DNA of 21,712 nucleotides. Origin: a virus. The translations under genes and the position numbers were made by a program. Location: positions 1 through 21,712 of IMG/VR virus record IMGVR_UViG_3300042922_000277, one strand, 5' to 3'. How positions within the stretch are numbered: position 1 is the stretch's first letter; each line of letters opens with the position of its first letter. Below are positions 1-7,578 of this stretch, piece by piece. Below the pieces are notes generated by a model, which had not been told where the DNA came from, made no database searches, and saw nothing but the letters and a program-made list of their open reading frames with translations.

Positions 1-163
1 TTATTGATTTTTGCATAGCAGTTAAGTTCTTACCGCTGTTATCTGTAAAATCTTTAACTGAATTATCTGCATCATTCATTGACTTTTTTGCTTTATTTAA
101 TGTCTCTGAATCTACTTTAAATCCTATCCCTACCAAATACTGTTTAATAACATCTAATGACAA
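1..163 (-). CDS. Tail tape measure protein, N-terminus (partial)
   Basis: The reading frame runs off the left edge; only the first 54 codons are present. It starts at a TTG (163-161) with a GAGGTG ribosome binding site about 7 nt upstream, 3 nt after the TGA that ends the chaperone frameshift extension. The protein begins SLDVIKQYLVGIGFKVD and continues with a charged helical stretch (LNKAKKSMNDADNSVKDF), which looks like the N-terminus of tape measure proteins in clostridial phages with contractile tails. Position directly after the tail assembly chaperone pair is where a tape measure gene is expected. The protein should set tail length and help deliver DNA. The family call rests on position and N-terminal style only. 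Confidence 0.75.
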   Translation of the reverse strand, partial: MSLDVIKQYLVGIGFKVDSETLNKAKKSMNDADNSVKDFTDNSGKNLTAMQKSI

Positions 164-166
164 CTA

Positions 167-403
167 TCACACCTCTCTTTCTGCAGCTTCACGTGCTCTA
201 TCTTCATTTTCTCTTTTTACAGCTAATATTTCATGTGCATCTAATAAATCATCTAAAGAATAAGTCCCATCCCATATCTCATGCTGTTGCCACATTCCTG
301 CTATTACTGGTGCATATACAAATGTATTTATGTTTGGGAAGTTTGCGGGGATATATCCTTCAACCTCTCGGTTATAGAATCCAAGAGGTTTTCGCTGAAA
401 AAA
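167..403 (-). CDS. -1 frame extension of the tail assembly chaperone (GT-type product)
   Basis: This open frame lies -1 to the chaperone gene and overlaps its last 25 codons. It has no start codon or ribosome binding site of its own near its beginning. It joins the chaperone frame at a TTTTTTC heptamer (403-397), whose zero-frame reading is T TTT TTC. Slippage would give a fusion of about 209 aa: 133 residues of chaperone plus 76 new residues ending in a charged helix (KRENEDRAREAAEREV). The extension contains MWQQHEIWDGTYSLDDLLDA, which resembles the second chaperone ORF of other myophages. Known precedent: many tailed phages express a G/GT pair by -1 frameshifting, and the GT part binds the tape measure protein. 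A weak independent start at the internal ATG (MWQQ) cannot be excluded. Confidence 0.75.
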   Translation of the reverse strand, partial: FFQRKPLGFYNREVEGYIPANFPNINTFVYAPVIAGMWQQHEIWDGTYSLDDLLDAHEILAVKRENEDRAREAAEREV

Positions 404-795
404 CCTGATACATTAAAAATCAAAGCTTGGACTGTTAAATTTAAAATTAGCATTGTATCATATTCAGCATCTAATATTCCATAATTACCAAATTCATCTA
501 GTACCTGAGGTGCATTACCTGGTAATAACTCTTTAACTGTTCTTAAGCAGTTATCTTGAATATATCTAAAATCTTTTTCAGGTAAACTTGTTAAACTAGA
601 AAGCATTTCAGTTAAATTTATATCTTCTATGTTAATATCTTTTACATCTTTCTTTGTATCAATATTTTTAAATATTGGTGTTAATATACCAACTAATTTA
701 AAAAGCATGTAAGAGCCTGTTCTAGCATCAAATTTGCCCAATCTAAACTTACGCCCATTTACTTCTATGTCCTTATACAATACGCTTTGTTCCAT
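328..795 (-). CDS. Phage tail assembly chaperone (unshifted G-type product)
   Basis: A 155-aa protein encoded directly after the tail tube gene, starting at ATG 795 behind a TAGGAGG site. It is predominantly helical with an acidic middle (DTKKDVKDINIEDINL) and no membrane segment. Gene order (sheath, tube, this gene, short overlapping frame, tape measure) is that of tail assembly chaperones, which coat the tape measure protein while the tube polymerises and are absent from the finished virion. The identification is supported by the -1 frame extension with a TTTTTTC site at codons 132-133. The primary sequence alone is not diagnostic. Confidence 0.8.
   Translation of the reverse strand: MEQSVLYKDIEVNGRKFRLGKFDARTGSYMLFKLVGILTPIFKNIDTKKDVKDINIEDINLTEMLSSLTSLPEKDFRYIQDNCLRTVKELLPGNAPQVLDEFGNYGILDAEYDTMLILNLTVQALIFNVSGFFSENLLDSITERLKDISPQTSQT
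397..403 (-). promoter_or_regulatory. Slippery heptamer TTTTTTC for -1 ribosomal frameshift
   Basis: The minus strand reads TTTTTTC, with chaperone codons TTT TTC in frame zero. This matches X XXY YYZ with X=Y=T. Slipping back one base leads directly into the open -1 frame that ends at 167. The -1 frame stays open from here to the tape measure start, while the +1 frame hits a stop within ten codons. I did not find an obvious strong stimulatory hairpin downstream. Confidence 0.75.
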
Positions 796-807
796 TTAAA
801 CTACCTC

Positions 808-1251
808 CTATATATTAGCTTGAGTTATTTCTGCTACCATAAGTGTCCATGTTATCTGCTGTCCTTGTGCTTGATATGGCTTATCAGGTAATTTCTGTGG
901 TGAAACTCCTGTACAATTAGTTAACTCTCCCATAGCATTTGATCTAATACTTATATTCATGTTTGTCCAATCAGTAAGTGGTGCATCTGGACTATTTATA
1001 TAGTTGTACCAAGCTAATAAATATTTATGAAGCTTTGAAGTTTGCTGCATTGCAATAGCTATAGTTCCATTATTGGCAATTATTTTTGATACCATAACAC
1101 TGCCATCAGCAGCAACTTCATGTGCTGTCCTCTCATTTGCCATTGCAATAGCAATACTTCCTAAGCCTGCGCCTTTTGAACTTGCAGCGCCTACGCTATT
1201 ACAGCTAAATGCTATATTAACATCTTCAAAACTATATGTTGTATAATTCAT
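808..1251 (-). CDS. Phage tail tube protein (DUF3277 type)
   Basis: A 147-aa protein that polymerises inside the contractile sheath to form the channel for DNA. The sequence has the style of DUF3277 tube proteins of short-sheath myophages: an N-terminal YTTYSFEDVNIAF strand, a Gly/Ala-rich GSIAIAMANERTAHEVAADG region, a middle LLAWYNYINSP and a C-terminal QQITWTLMVAEI strand. It starts at ATG 1251 behind AAGGGGTGAG, 11 nt after the sheath stop, and is followed by the assembly chaperone. Sheath-then-tube order is the standard one. Length fits the family. Confidence 0.85.
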   Translation of the reverse strand: MNYTTYSFEDVNIAFSCNSVGAASSKGAGLGSIAIAMANERTAHEVAADGSVMVSKIIANNGTIAIAMQQTSKLHKYLLAWYNYINSPDAPLTDWTNMNISIRSNAMGELTNCTGVSPQKLPDKPYQAQGQQITWTLMVAEITQANI

Positions 1252-1262
1252 CTTCTCACCCC

Positions 1263-2372
1263 TTATCTATTGACATAAACGCCAATTACTACATTCTGCA
1301 TTGCTCCTGATAGCTTAACTAATATATATATAGGTGGTGACTTCCTGGCATCTCTGTCAGCCTGCGATTGATTTGCTATTGTATCATTCAATATTACATA
1401 ACCTCTGGTTAAAACATCTCCTGTTTTTACAGAAAGCACACCTGCAGTATTCCATATACCTGGTGAAATAAATCCAATGGAACGTGCCTTTTCAAGAGGT
1501 GTTGTTATTGCATTTGTAATAGTTGAAACTCCATCATCAGTTTGCGGCACCTTTGGCAATGTTGTAAATGTATTGATAATTGCAGTTTGAATATTATTCG
1601 TTAATATATCCAAGTTAAGCAATTCATCAAAATAAGTGCCATCTGCCATTACTCCATTTTCAAATAAATTATAAGTAGCGCCATAATTTACATAGTAATT
1701 TCCATTAGTATTTTTTATTAAATTTACTTGAGTGCTTGTTAGAGATTCCGGAGAAACTCCTACTTCCTGTTTATCTGCTAATGTATATGCTGAATCAGCA
1801 GTTTGGGTATTTGCTCCCATTGCATAACCCATGATTGCTACTACGGCATCTGTTGTTGTGGAATATTGTCCAATACTTCTATGAATTTTATTTTGTTTAA
1901 GCGTATCCATAACATTACCAGCAGTGCCTGCAAGTACATCAGCATCAGCTGTTGTGTAAAAATATGCTGAAGCTGGAATTGCTGATTCTATATATGTAGC
2001 AACTGCAATAATATCAGACTTAGCAGCTCCGCAAACCGTGCAAGCATACCATTCATTATTAGCAGTTCTACATGCTGTCACTGCTTCAACTGCTGTTTCT
2101 GTACCTGTTCCATCCCACAGTCCTATAGCTACTTTTAAAGGTCTTGGTACTTGTGAAAAATACATCTGAGCAGCTAAATATTCTGGTTCCGTTCCCTGCC
2201 ATCCGTCTGCAGTCATATCTAAAAGTTTCGAATAGGTCTTTACTCTTGTTGCAGCATCTATTATTGTTGATTTGCCTATTATTAACCCAAGATTAAATCC
2301 ACTTCGTATTGAAGATACCGGGCCAACATTTACGCTAATATTAACAATGTCGCTTAAAGGTAAAGTGTTCAT
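1263..2372 (-). CDS. Contractile tail sheath protein (DUF3383 type)
   Basis: A 369-aa sheath protein that surrounds the tube and contracts at infection. The N-terminus (LPLSDIVNISVNVGP) and C-terminus (SPPIYILVKLSGAMQNVVIGVYVNR region) match the DUF3383 sheath family, which is about 370-500 aa. I chose the ATG at 2372 because GAAAGGAAGGG sits at the right spacing. An upstream in-frame ATG at 2390 (adding MKGRDK) would place that site inside the coding sequence. The gene follows a strong hairpin terminator (2397-2423), so it is the first gene of the tail module. Its presence establishes a contractile tail. Confidence 0.88.
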   Translation of the reverse strand: MNTLPLSDIVNISVNVGPVSSIRSGFNLGLIIGKSTIIDAATRVKTYSKLLDMTADGWQGTEPEYLAAQMYFSQVPRPLKVAIGLWDGTGTETAVEAVTACRTANNEWYACTVCGAAKSDIIAVATYIESAIPASAYFYTTADADVLAGTAGNVMDTLKQNKIHRSIGQYSTTTDAVVAIMGYAMGANTQTADSAYTLADKQEVGVSPESLTSTQVNLIKNTNGNYYVNYGATYNLFENGVMADGTYFDELLNLDILTNNIQTAIINTFTTLPKVPQTDDGVSTITNAITTPLEKARSIGFISPGIWNTAGVLSVKTGDVLTRGYVILNDTIANQSQADRDARKSPPIYILVKLSGAMQNVVIGVYVNR

Positions 2373-2396
2373 TTTATCCCTTCCTTTCATGAAAAT

Positions 2397-2423
2397 AAAA
2401 AAAGAGATACTTAAATCTCTTTT
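2397..2423 (-). terminator. Intrinsic terminator between tail terminator gene and tail sheath
   Basis: On the minus strand AAAAGAGAT pairs with ATCTCTTTT across a 6-nt loop (TTAAGT), and the run continues to seven Ts followed by ATTTTC. The hairpin starts inside the stop codon of the upstream gene (2424-2422). It lies in the middle of the late operon, so it must be read through or act as a partial terminator. Confidence 0.75.
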
Positions 2424-2970
2424 ATCTGTCTGAAATTATTCTAAAGTCTGTGCTATTAATGTAAGGCACAGTTTCTCTTCTTACTACCATTTCGTTAAAA
2501 GTGGCATTAAAGTCTGTTCTTTCCCACCATTGGCCATTATATAATTCTGGCAATCTGACTGGCATTGGGACATCTGTTATTAAAAAAAGATTATTCGTTT
2601 TTAATATATTGGAATAATCTTCTTTAAAAATATTAAATCTAATTAAGTCTGCGTTATCATAACTATTGGGACCATATAAAGTCCAGTCAACCTTATGAAC
2701 TCTTGTATATCCTGTTTCTTTTGTGGTATTTAAATCATCATTAGGATTATAAATAATATCCTGTTGACGTGTTAATTTATCATCTTGTGGTGTTATTCTT
2801 AAAAAAACAATATCGTCTGATATTTTCCATGCTGGAGCTCCTGTTGTTGGCCATGCTAATCTGATTTTGCCTTGATTATCTGGTGCAGTTGGATCTAACC
2901 CTAACATTTGACAAGTTAAAGTAAAAAAAATATCCTCAATTTGCTTTAAAGTTAATACTGTATCTGCCAT
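2422..2970 (-). CDS. Tail terminator / neck protein (LIC_12616-like)
   Basis: A 182-aa protein that starts at ATG 2970, sharing one base with the upstream stop. It carries conserved-looking segments TLKQIEDIFFTLTCQMLGLD, PAWKISDDIVFLRITP and a DWTLYGPNSYDNADLIRF core. This is the style of a family placed between the connector proteins and the sheath in myophages and usually annotated as neck or tail terminator protein. The role would be capping the tail tube and joining it to the head. The function is inferred mainly from position; the assignment to the LIC_12616-like group is from memory of the family and should be checked by profile search. Confidence 0.65.
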   Translation of the reverse strand: MADTVLTLKQIEDIFFTLTCQMLGLDPTAPDNQGKIRLAWPTTGAPAWKISDDIVFLRITPQDDKLTRQQDIIYNPNDDLNTTKETGYTRVHKVDWTLYGPNSYDNADLIRFNIFKEDYSNILKTNNLFLITDVPMPVRLPELYNGQWWERTDFNATFNEMVVRRETVPYINSTDFRIISDR

Positions 2971-3338
2971 TATTCACTTACCATCCTTATACCAATAGCT
3001 TTGTAAAAGCCATAATCTATAAATGGTTGTGTAGAATAAACTCTATATCTTTCACTATGCCATTCTATTTGGTCAGATGTACCAGCACCTTGCTGACCAT
3101 CACTAATGGCATGAGTGGTATATATTTGTTGAGGACAATATACTGTTATTATTCCTTTAACTCTATCTCCTTCAGGTACCTGGTCTAAATCTTTTGGATT
3201 ATCGGGTACAATAGTTCCTTCTAGTGTTATTGGATTTTCACTTTCTTGCCATCTTCCTCCTGCCCATTGCCCCGTTTTCCTATATACAGTAAAAGATTGT
3301 TTATTTCTTCCTAAAACTATTCTGCTTAGGTTAATCAT
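2970..3338 (-). CDS. Head closure / head-tail joining protein
   Basis: A 122-aa protein beginning MINLSRIVLGRNKQSFTVYR, starting at ATG 3338 immediately after the preceding TAA. It is predicted to be rich in beta strand, with GDRVKGIITVYCPQ and an EWHSERYRVYSTQPFIDYGF segment. Small beta-barrel stoppers of the SPP1 gp16 / HK97-connector type show a similar layout and occur in the same position, between connector and tail completion genes. It probably closes the portal channel after packaging. No catalytic motif is visible. Confidence 0.6.
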   Translation of the reverse strand: MINLSRIVLGRNKQSFTVYRKTGQWAGGRWQESENPITLEGTIVPDNPKDLDQVPEGDRVKGIITVYCPQQIYTTHAISDGQQGAGTSDQIEWHSERYRVYSTQPFIDYGFYKAIGIRMVSE

Positions 3339-3932
3339 TTATTCATGGCCTCCTTCTTTTACTATATAAGTAATGGATTTACGCAATTCTCCAGTATCAA
3401 TTAATGGTTTATCACTGCCTTTTCTTTTAATTGTACCTGCTGTATTAGGCTCCCATTTGTTATCTGGATTTGTAAACCATGCTCTGGCAACATTTTGCCC
3501 CAGCATACCAACTTTATTAAGTTCAGTTGTAATTTCTCCACCATCTAACGCTGATCCTGCAGCTTTCTTCATTTGTTCTGATATTATTTCTTTACTATTA
3601 TTTATAGATGGTTCAAGTACTGGTCTAGGTGGTGATTGCCATAAAGGAGAACCATGCTCATGAACATATAACTCATGTGCTTGCGAATAAGGCATACCAT
3701 GGTCTATGTCATGTTGCATTTCTTTTATCATGTCTTGATTTCTTATTCCATGGGTGTGGATATATAATAATTGAGCATCTGTTATGTCTTCATGCACTGA
3801 TTTTCCTTCATGCGCGTTTTCTTCTTCAGGTACTCCGACATAAACGTTTTTATCTGCTAATTCATTTAAAGATTTTAGAATGTCACCTGTTAAATCTTTT
3901 GTTATAGCCATTTTTGCAAAACTTTCAATCAT
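3339..3932 (-). CDS. Tail completion / HK97-gp10-like neck protein
   Basis: A 197-aa protein. I chose the ATG at 3932 because it has a GGTGGTGAT site 4-5 nt upstream; the longer frame up to 4031 would overlap the previous gene by almost 90 nt and has no binding site. The C-terminus, PLIDTGELRKSITYIVKE, is the recognisable signature of gp10-like tail completion proteins, and PPRPVLEPSI corresponds to their central RPFLRP-like motif. Two His-rich motifs (YIHTHGIR and YVHEHGSP) flank a 30-residue insertion. The protein would attach the tail to the head. Confidence 0.7.
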   Translation of the reverse strand: MIESFAKMAITKDLTGDILKSLNELADKNVYVGVPEEENAHEGKSVHEDITDAQLLYIHTHGIRNQDMIKEMQHDIDHGMPYSQAHELYVHEHGSPLWQSPPRPVLEPSINNSKEIISEQMKKAAGSALDGGEITTELNKVGMLGQNVARAWFTNPDNKWEPNTAGTIKRKGSDKPLIDTGELRKSITYIVKEGGHE

Positions 3933-3943
3933 AATATCACCAC

Positions 3944-4399
3944 CTAATAAACATACATTCCACCCATTCCAACAAGCTTGCCCATAGTTGCTAATTGCTG
4001 GCCATAAATAGTTAACTTCCACGCTGCCCATCCGTCCAAGTCTTGACCTATAGCATTATAATCAGTAGTTACTGAAACCCCGCCAACACTTTGCGAAACA
4101 TCTAATCCTTTAGCTTTTCCTGCTTCAATAACAGCACCTGCGGCACTATTTGCATCTGCAGTACCTTGTACATATAGAGAACAGAAATGGGCAACAAACC
4201 ATCCCATTGCAATATTCCACATATCATGCCATCTAGCTTCTTTTATACATGAATGAGCCAGATTAATATATTTCTCAACTAGTATTTGGGGTATTATTGT
4301 TGAATTAAATTGTGGGTAATCATCTGTAAAGTCTGTATAAACATAGGAAGGATTGCTCCCAACTATTATGTTAGAAGCATCCCCAATTAAACCAGACAT
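3944..4399 (-). CDS. Head-tail connector (DUF4054 type)
   Basis: A 151-aa protein with the layout of DUF4054 adaptors: an N-terminal FTDDYPQFNSTIIPQILVEKYINLA helix pair, a WNIAMGWFVAHFCSLYVQG helix in the usual AHxxxLY position, and a Gly-rich C-terminus (GKLVGMGGMYVY). DUF4054 proteins correspond to the SPP1 gp15 / HK97 gp6 adaptor ring that binds the portal. It starts at ATG 4399 behind AGGTGATT, after the 76-aa gene that follows the major capsid gene. Confidence 0.75.
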   Translation of the reverse strand: MSGLIGDASNIIVGSNPSYVYTDFTDDYPQFNSTIIPQILVEKYINLAHSCIKEARWHDMWNIAMGWFVAHFCSLYVQGTADANSAAGAVIEAGKAKGLDVSQSVGGVSVTTDYNAIGQDLDGWAAWKLTIYGQQLATMGKLVGMGGMYVY

Positions 4400-4409
4400 A
4401 AAAAATCAC

Positions 4410-4640
4410 CTACTTTCCAGCAGGTGTATTTGTTGCTTTTGGATTTTCAGGTGCTACTTCAACCTTTTTTTCATCCTCTTTATTAGTTATTACAACTATG
4501 CTTTCATCTTTTAAAGCTAAAGCAAATATTGGTGTCTTTTCTGCCCAATCTGGTATAGTTGCAAATGAAGCCATATTAACTGTGACTTTCTCTCCATCTG
4601 AATTTTCAAATTCAAATGCTTTTCGTGCAAATATTCTCAT
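4410..4640 (-). CDS. Small conserved head-region protein
   Basis: A 76-aa protein with ATG at 4640 behind AAGGAGGA. It contains a beta-like segment MRIFARKAFEFENSDGEKV followed by FATIPDWAEKTPIFALAL and a Lys/Glu/Pro/Thr-rich, probably disordered tail. Short proteins with a TIPDW-like motif are common directly after the major capsid gene in clostridial phages and have no established function. A capsid accessory or connector-assembly role is possible from position only. Confidence 0.6.
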   Translation of the reverse strand: MRIFARKAFEFENSDGEKVTVNMASFATIPDWAEKTPIFALALKDESIVVITNKEDEKKVEVAPENPKATNTPAGK

Positions 4641-4654
4641 TATACAAGTCCTCC

Positions 4655-5665
4655 TTAAATTCCATCTATATATTTAGCACATTGATTATAAAGGAACTTA
4701 ACCTGCCCTAATTGTGCTGCATATGCTGTTAAATATGCTAATTGTGTAACATCAGGTTGAGTCATTACTCTGCTTAGTGGTACTGGTAAATCAAAGTTAA
4801 CTCTATCTTCATCATTAACATATGCTACCATTCTATCTGTGCCACCAGTTCCAGCTCCTATACACCATCTTGAAGGCTCAATTGATAAATCTCTGCCCTG
4901 ATTTTTAGCTATATTGTTTTCTAATAAATACTGAAGAATTGAAATATTCCCAGCATTACTTACTTTGGTATTAACTAAATAAGTATACTGAGCTGGTGGA
5001 ATTAAAATATGGTTTGCCATGCCAGTTAAATCATATTCGGATGCTGTCCATGTGTCTGTGATAACTTTATTTATATCATAAAGTATTTCATCTGGTGTTT
5101 TTGGTGCTCCGGCATAATTCCACTGTGTATGTGTACTTGCACCTACTGCAGCAGTTGTAGCAGCAATTGCTGGGTTATTTACAAGGCCATAAACATTATT
5201 GCCAGGTAATCCTAAATAAACTATGTTATCTATAGATTTGTTATAATTTAATCTGATACCTTTATCTAAGATATCATCTAGGCTCCTGCCTATGCCCTGT
5301 AATTTAGCCTGATCAACGAAAGGTACTTTAAGTATATTTGAAAATGTGAATACTTTGAAAGTATCTTTATTTACATTAGCCTGCATGATAGGAATATTAT
5401 CAGTTTGTCCACCAATTATTCCATTTTCATTTCCGCCTGTTGAAGCATAGTCTACAAAGTAATTGCTAGAGAATTCAATCCATCCTCCACCTGTCTTTGC
5501 TACTATATCTCTCATCCAAGTTACACTTGTTAATGGCTCTAATAATCTAGGGTCTCTCTTTTCAAGTTCACCTGTTAAGAAAGCCATTCCGCTTGATATT
5601 GCTGCATCAGTAGTTGCTATCCCACGTCCGCCGATTGAAAATACTTGTTTATCTCCAACTAACAT
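4655..5665 (-). CDS. Major capsid protein (DUF2184 type)
   Basis: A 336-aa HK97-fold-type capsid subunit of the DUF2184 family. Visible family-like segments are the N-terminal GMAFLTGELEKRDPRLLEPL, the middle VPFVDQAKLQGIGRSLDDIL, and the C-terminal VPLSRVMTQPDVTQLAY followed by a short strand. The start ATG 5665 has AAGGAGGACG upstream. It follows a decoration protein gene and the protease/scaffold gene, which is the standard protease-decoration-capsid order. The length is typical for DUF2184. No N-terminal delta domain is visible, so scaffolding is probably supplied by the C-terminal half of the upstream protease gene. Confidence 0.88.
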   Translation of the reverse strand: MLVGDKQVFSIGGRGIATTDAAISSGMAFLTGELEKRDPRLLEPLTSVTWMRDIVAKTGGGWIEFSSNYFVDYASTGGNENGIIGGQTDNIPIMQANVNKDTFKVFTFSNILKVPFVDQAKLQGIGRSLDDILDKGIRLNYNKSIDNIVYLGLPGNNVYGLVNNPAIAATTAAVGASTHTQWNYAGAPKTPDEILYDINKVITDTWTASEYDLTGMANHILIPPAQYTYLVNTKVSNAGNISILQYLLENNIAKNQGRDLSIEPSRWCIGAGTGGTDRMVAYVNDEDRVNFDLPVPLSRVMTQPDVTQLAYLTAYAAQLGQVKFLYNQCAKYIDGI

Positions 5666-5684
5666 TTATTCGTCCTCCTTTATA

Positions 5685-6215
5685 TTAGTTATTTCTTGAA
5701 AGTAATGTTATTTCTGCAACTTTATTAGAATCAATATTTCCAGTTGTCCATCTTGCATTAGTTATTTCAATTGAATTGGTTCCATCTGCTGCTGCTTCAA
5801 ATCCACCGACTACTCCTGTTGGTATAGCACCATTTGCAACTGTACGAATATAAACTTTTCCTCCTGCTGTTGGGGTGCCAACATTGCAAACTACTGTTAT
5901 ATCTCCTCTAGCTAAAACATCAGCTGGTTGTCCTGGCAAATATGCCCCTGTTGTAGCAAAGTAATCAGTTGCCTGTTTAACTTCTCTAACAGCAACACCG
6001 ATAAATGCAGCCATAGTTCCGGTTGCACCAAATTTACTATAAGTGTTATCACTATTTAAAATAACTGGATCTCCGAAATTAATCGAAGGTTCTGTTTCAT
6101 TTCCTGCGTTTAATACACTCTTTACTGTTCTGTTATCAATTATTGCCTCGGCACTTCTTGATACGCTTCCTGCATACCCAAGGTTCATTAATTTTCCGAT
6201 TACACTTCCTGGCAT
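5685..6215 (-). CDS. Capsid decoration / structural cement protein
   Basis: A 176-aa, Gly/Ala/Thr-rich, mostly beta protein (for example YLPGQPADVLARGDITVVCN) starting at ATG 6215, one base after the upstream gene ends. The pattern of an exposed N-terminal arm, then NFGDPVIL, a GVAVREVKQ strand, and a GDITVVCN strand resembles capsid decoration or cement proteins encoded between prohead protease and major capsid in DUF2184-capsid phages. It probably stabilises the expanded capsid. The exact family name is not certain. Confidence 0.7.
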   Translation of the reverse strand: MPGSVIGKLMNLGYAGSVSRSAEAIIDNRTVKSVLNAGNETEPSINFGDPVILNSDNTYSKFGATGTMAAFIGVAVREVKQATDYFATTGAYLPGQPADVLARGDITVVCNVGTPTAGGKVYIRTVANGAIPTGVVGGFEAAADGTNSIEITNARWTTGNIDSNKVAEITLLSRNN

Positions 6216-6216
6216 A

Positions 6217-6972
6217 TTATTTTACCTCCTTGTAATGTGGATTATATTTTTTTGCTATATCTTTACCTAGCTTTGAATAATCCTTTTCTTTTGTATCTTT
6301 GTTTTGTTTATCTTTTGCTGCTTTTTTTTGTCTGTTTACTATAGATGCATAAGTGTTTTTATCTTTAGCAGCAGGCTTTTTTACACTTGCAATAAGTGCA
6401 TCACATGCCTTTTTCTTAGCTTCTGGATCTGTTATTGCAGCTATTACTGGTTTCATAGCTTTTAGTGCAGCAATTTTATAAGCATTATCTTCACCTGGTA
6501 TTGGATTCTTTGGCTTATCCTTTTCGCCTGCAACTGGGGCATCATCTTCATTCATTTCCTCAGGTGAAATTGTCACAGATTCTTCATCCGGTACATCATC
6601 ATCCTTATTAGGATCTTTTGATAATTCAGCTATTACATTGTCAATAGCATCTTCTGGGTTAACTTCTTTATGGACTTCTTTGTCACTTTCAACTAACTTA
6701 GTAACTATTTCAGTTAATTTATCAACCTTAGTTGCAAGTGCTTTTAATGGATCATCTTTATTTTCTAGATCAGAATCTTTTGTTTCTGGATCTTTCTTTT
6801 CCTCAGTGCCATCTTCCTTTTCTTTTAATTCTCCTTTCTCCTCTGCCATTGCATTTACTGCATCCATTATTTCTTCTGGTTCAGCATCAGTGGCATAATG
6901 TTTTAATCCTAGAGCAGCTAATATATCTGTTACTCTAGAGTTTGCTTTAGGAAATGCTAATTTTTTACTCAT
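6217..6972 (-). other. Possible nested in-frame scaffold gene inside the protease gene
   Basis: Met186 of the protease is encoded by ATG 6972-6970. An AAGGAGAAAAG-type ribosome binding site lies 11 nt upstream, at the protease-scaffold junction. Independent translation would give a 251-aa scaffold (SKKLAFPKANS start). Lambda C/Nu3 and several other phages use this arrangement. The spacing is a little long, so this is inference. Confidence 0.45.
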
Positions 6973-7527
6973 AATTTTCTTTTCTCCTTCCTTTTTCTGA
7001 GATTTAGAATCTTTTATTGCAACACGGCTACCAGCTCTGCCTTCTTTAACTACAGCTACGTGGTTACCGCAAATTTGCCTTTGTGAATATGTTCCGTCTC
7101 CGTTATCTACATAAACACAGTCGTATCCGCAAGAAACTTCACGTTTACCACTTTTTATTTCAGATATTAGATTAGAATCATAAATCATTAAATCAGCAAT
7201 TAACAAGTCAGGTTCATCAGCACTTCTTCTGATATTCTGTGCTGTGCCCTTACAATAAATTGCTACATTTTCAGGGGTTACCCATTCCATTGGATGTTCA
7301 TCCGTTGTAGGTTTTCCTTCAAAACTTGCCATTGCAGCAGGTTTAAATACTTCTTCAGGATCTCTATAAACTTTTACTATTTGTCCTTCTTTACCATCTG
7401 CGCCTATTTCATCACCCAAATACTCATACCAGCCAGTACGCGCTATAGGAACGTTATGACATACTAGAAATCCCTCAGGTGTTTCTGTCATGTTAGGACT
7501 AAATTTACTACCGTAATAAGCTTTCAT
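6217..7527 (-). CDS. Prohead protease (DUF2213 type) fused to scaffold-like domain
   Basis: A 436-aa two-part protein. Residues 1 to about 175 match DUF2213 prohead proteases: SFEGKPTTDEHPMEWVTPEN carries the likely catalytic His78, and REVSCGYDC carries the likely nucleophile Ser132, as in herpesvirus-type prohead proteases. Residues 186-436 are highly charged and coiled-coil-like (ATKVDKLTEIVTKLVESDKE) with acidic and Pro-rich linkers and a basic end, as expected for a scaffold that is digested during maturation. I chose ATG 7527, with GGGGGTGAG upstream; the in-frame GTG at 7536 lies within that site. An internal start at 6972 may produce the scaffold part alone. Confidence 0.82.
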   Translation of the reverse strand: MKAYYGSKFSPNMTETPEGFLVCHNVPIARTGWYEYLGDEIGADGKEGQIVKVYRDPEEVFKPAAMASFEGKPTTDEHPMEWVTPENVAIYCKGTAQNIRRSADEPDLLIADLMIYDSNLISEIKSGKREVSCGYDCVYVDNGDGTYSQRQICGNHVAVVKEGRAGSRVAIKDSKSQKKEGEKKIMSKKLAFPKANSRVTDILAALGLKHYATDAEPEEIMDAVNAMAEEKGELKEKEDGTEEKKDPETKDSDLENKDDPLKALATKVDKLTEIVTKLVESDKEVHKEVNPEDAIDNVIAELSKDPNKDDDVPDEESVTISPEEMNEDDAPVAGEKDKPKNPIPGEDNAYKIAALKAMKPVIAAITDPEAKKKACDALIASVKKPAAKDKNTYASIVNRQKKAAKDKQNKDTKEKDYSKLGKDIAKKYNPHYKEVK

Positions 7528-7554
7528 GTCTCTCACCCCCTTTCAAAGCAAAAT

Positions 7555-7578
7555 AAAAAAGCCTTATTCCTAAGACTT
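7555..7578 (-). terminator. Intrinsic terminator before the prohead protease
   Basis: On the minus strand AAGTCTTA pairs with TAAGGCTT (8 bp including one T-G pair that forms only in the minus-strand RNA), closing a GGAA loop, followed by six Ts and ATTTTG. The 5' arm overlaps the stop codon of the preceding gene (7579-7577). It separates the portal/head-protein module from the capsid module. Confidence 0.75.

Noticed and set aside
157-484. Plus-strand open frames opposite the chaperone region
   Set aside because: Leu/His-rich translations with no ribosome binding site, antisense to the chaperone and its -1 extension. All other plus-strand frames in the window have the same character.
3933-4031. 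Longer N-terminus for the gp10-like protein
   Set aside because: It would overlap the DUF4054 gene by almost 90 nt and has no binding site, whereas ATG 3932 has GGTGGTGAT.
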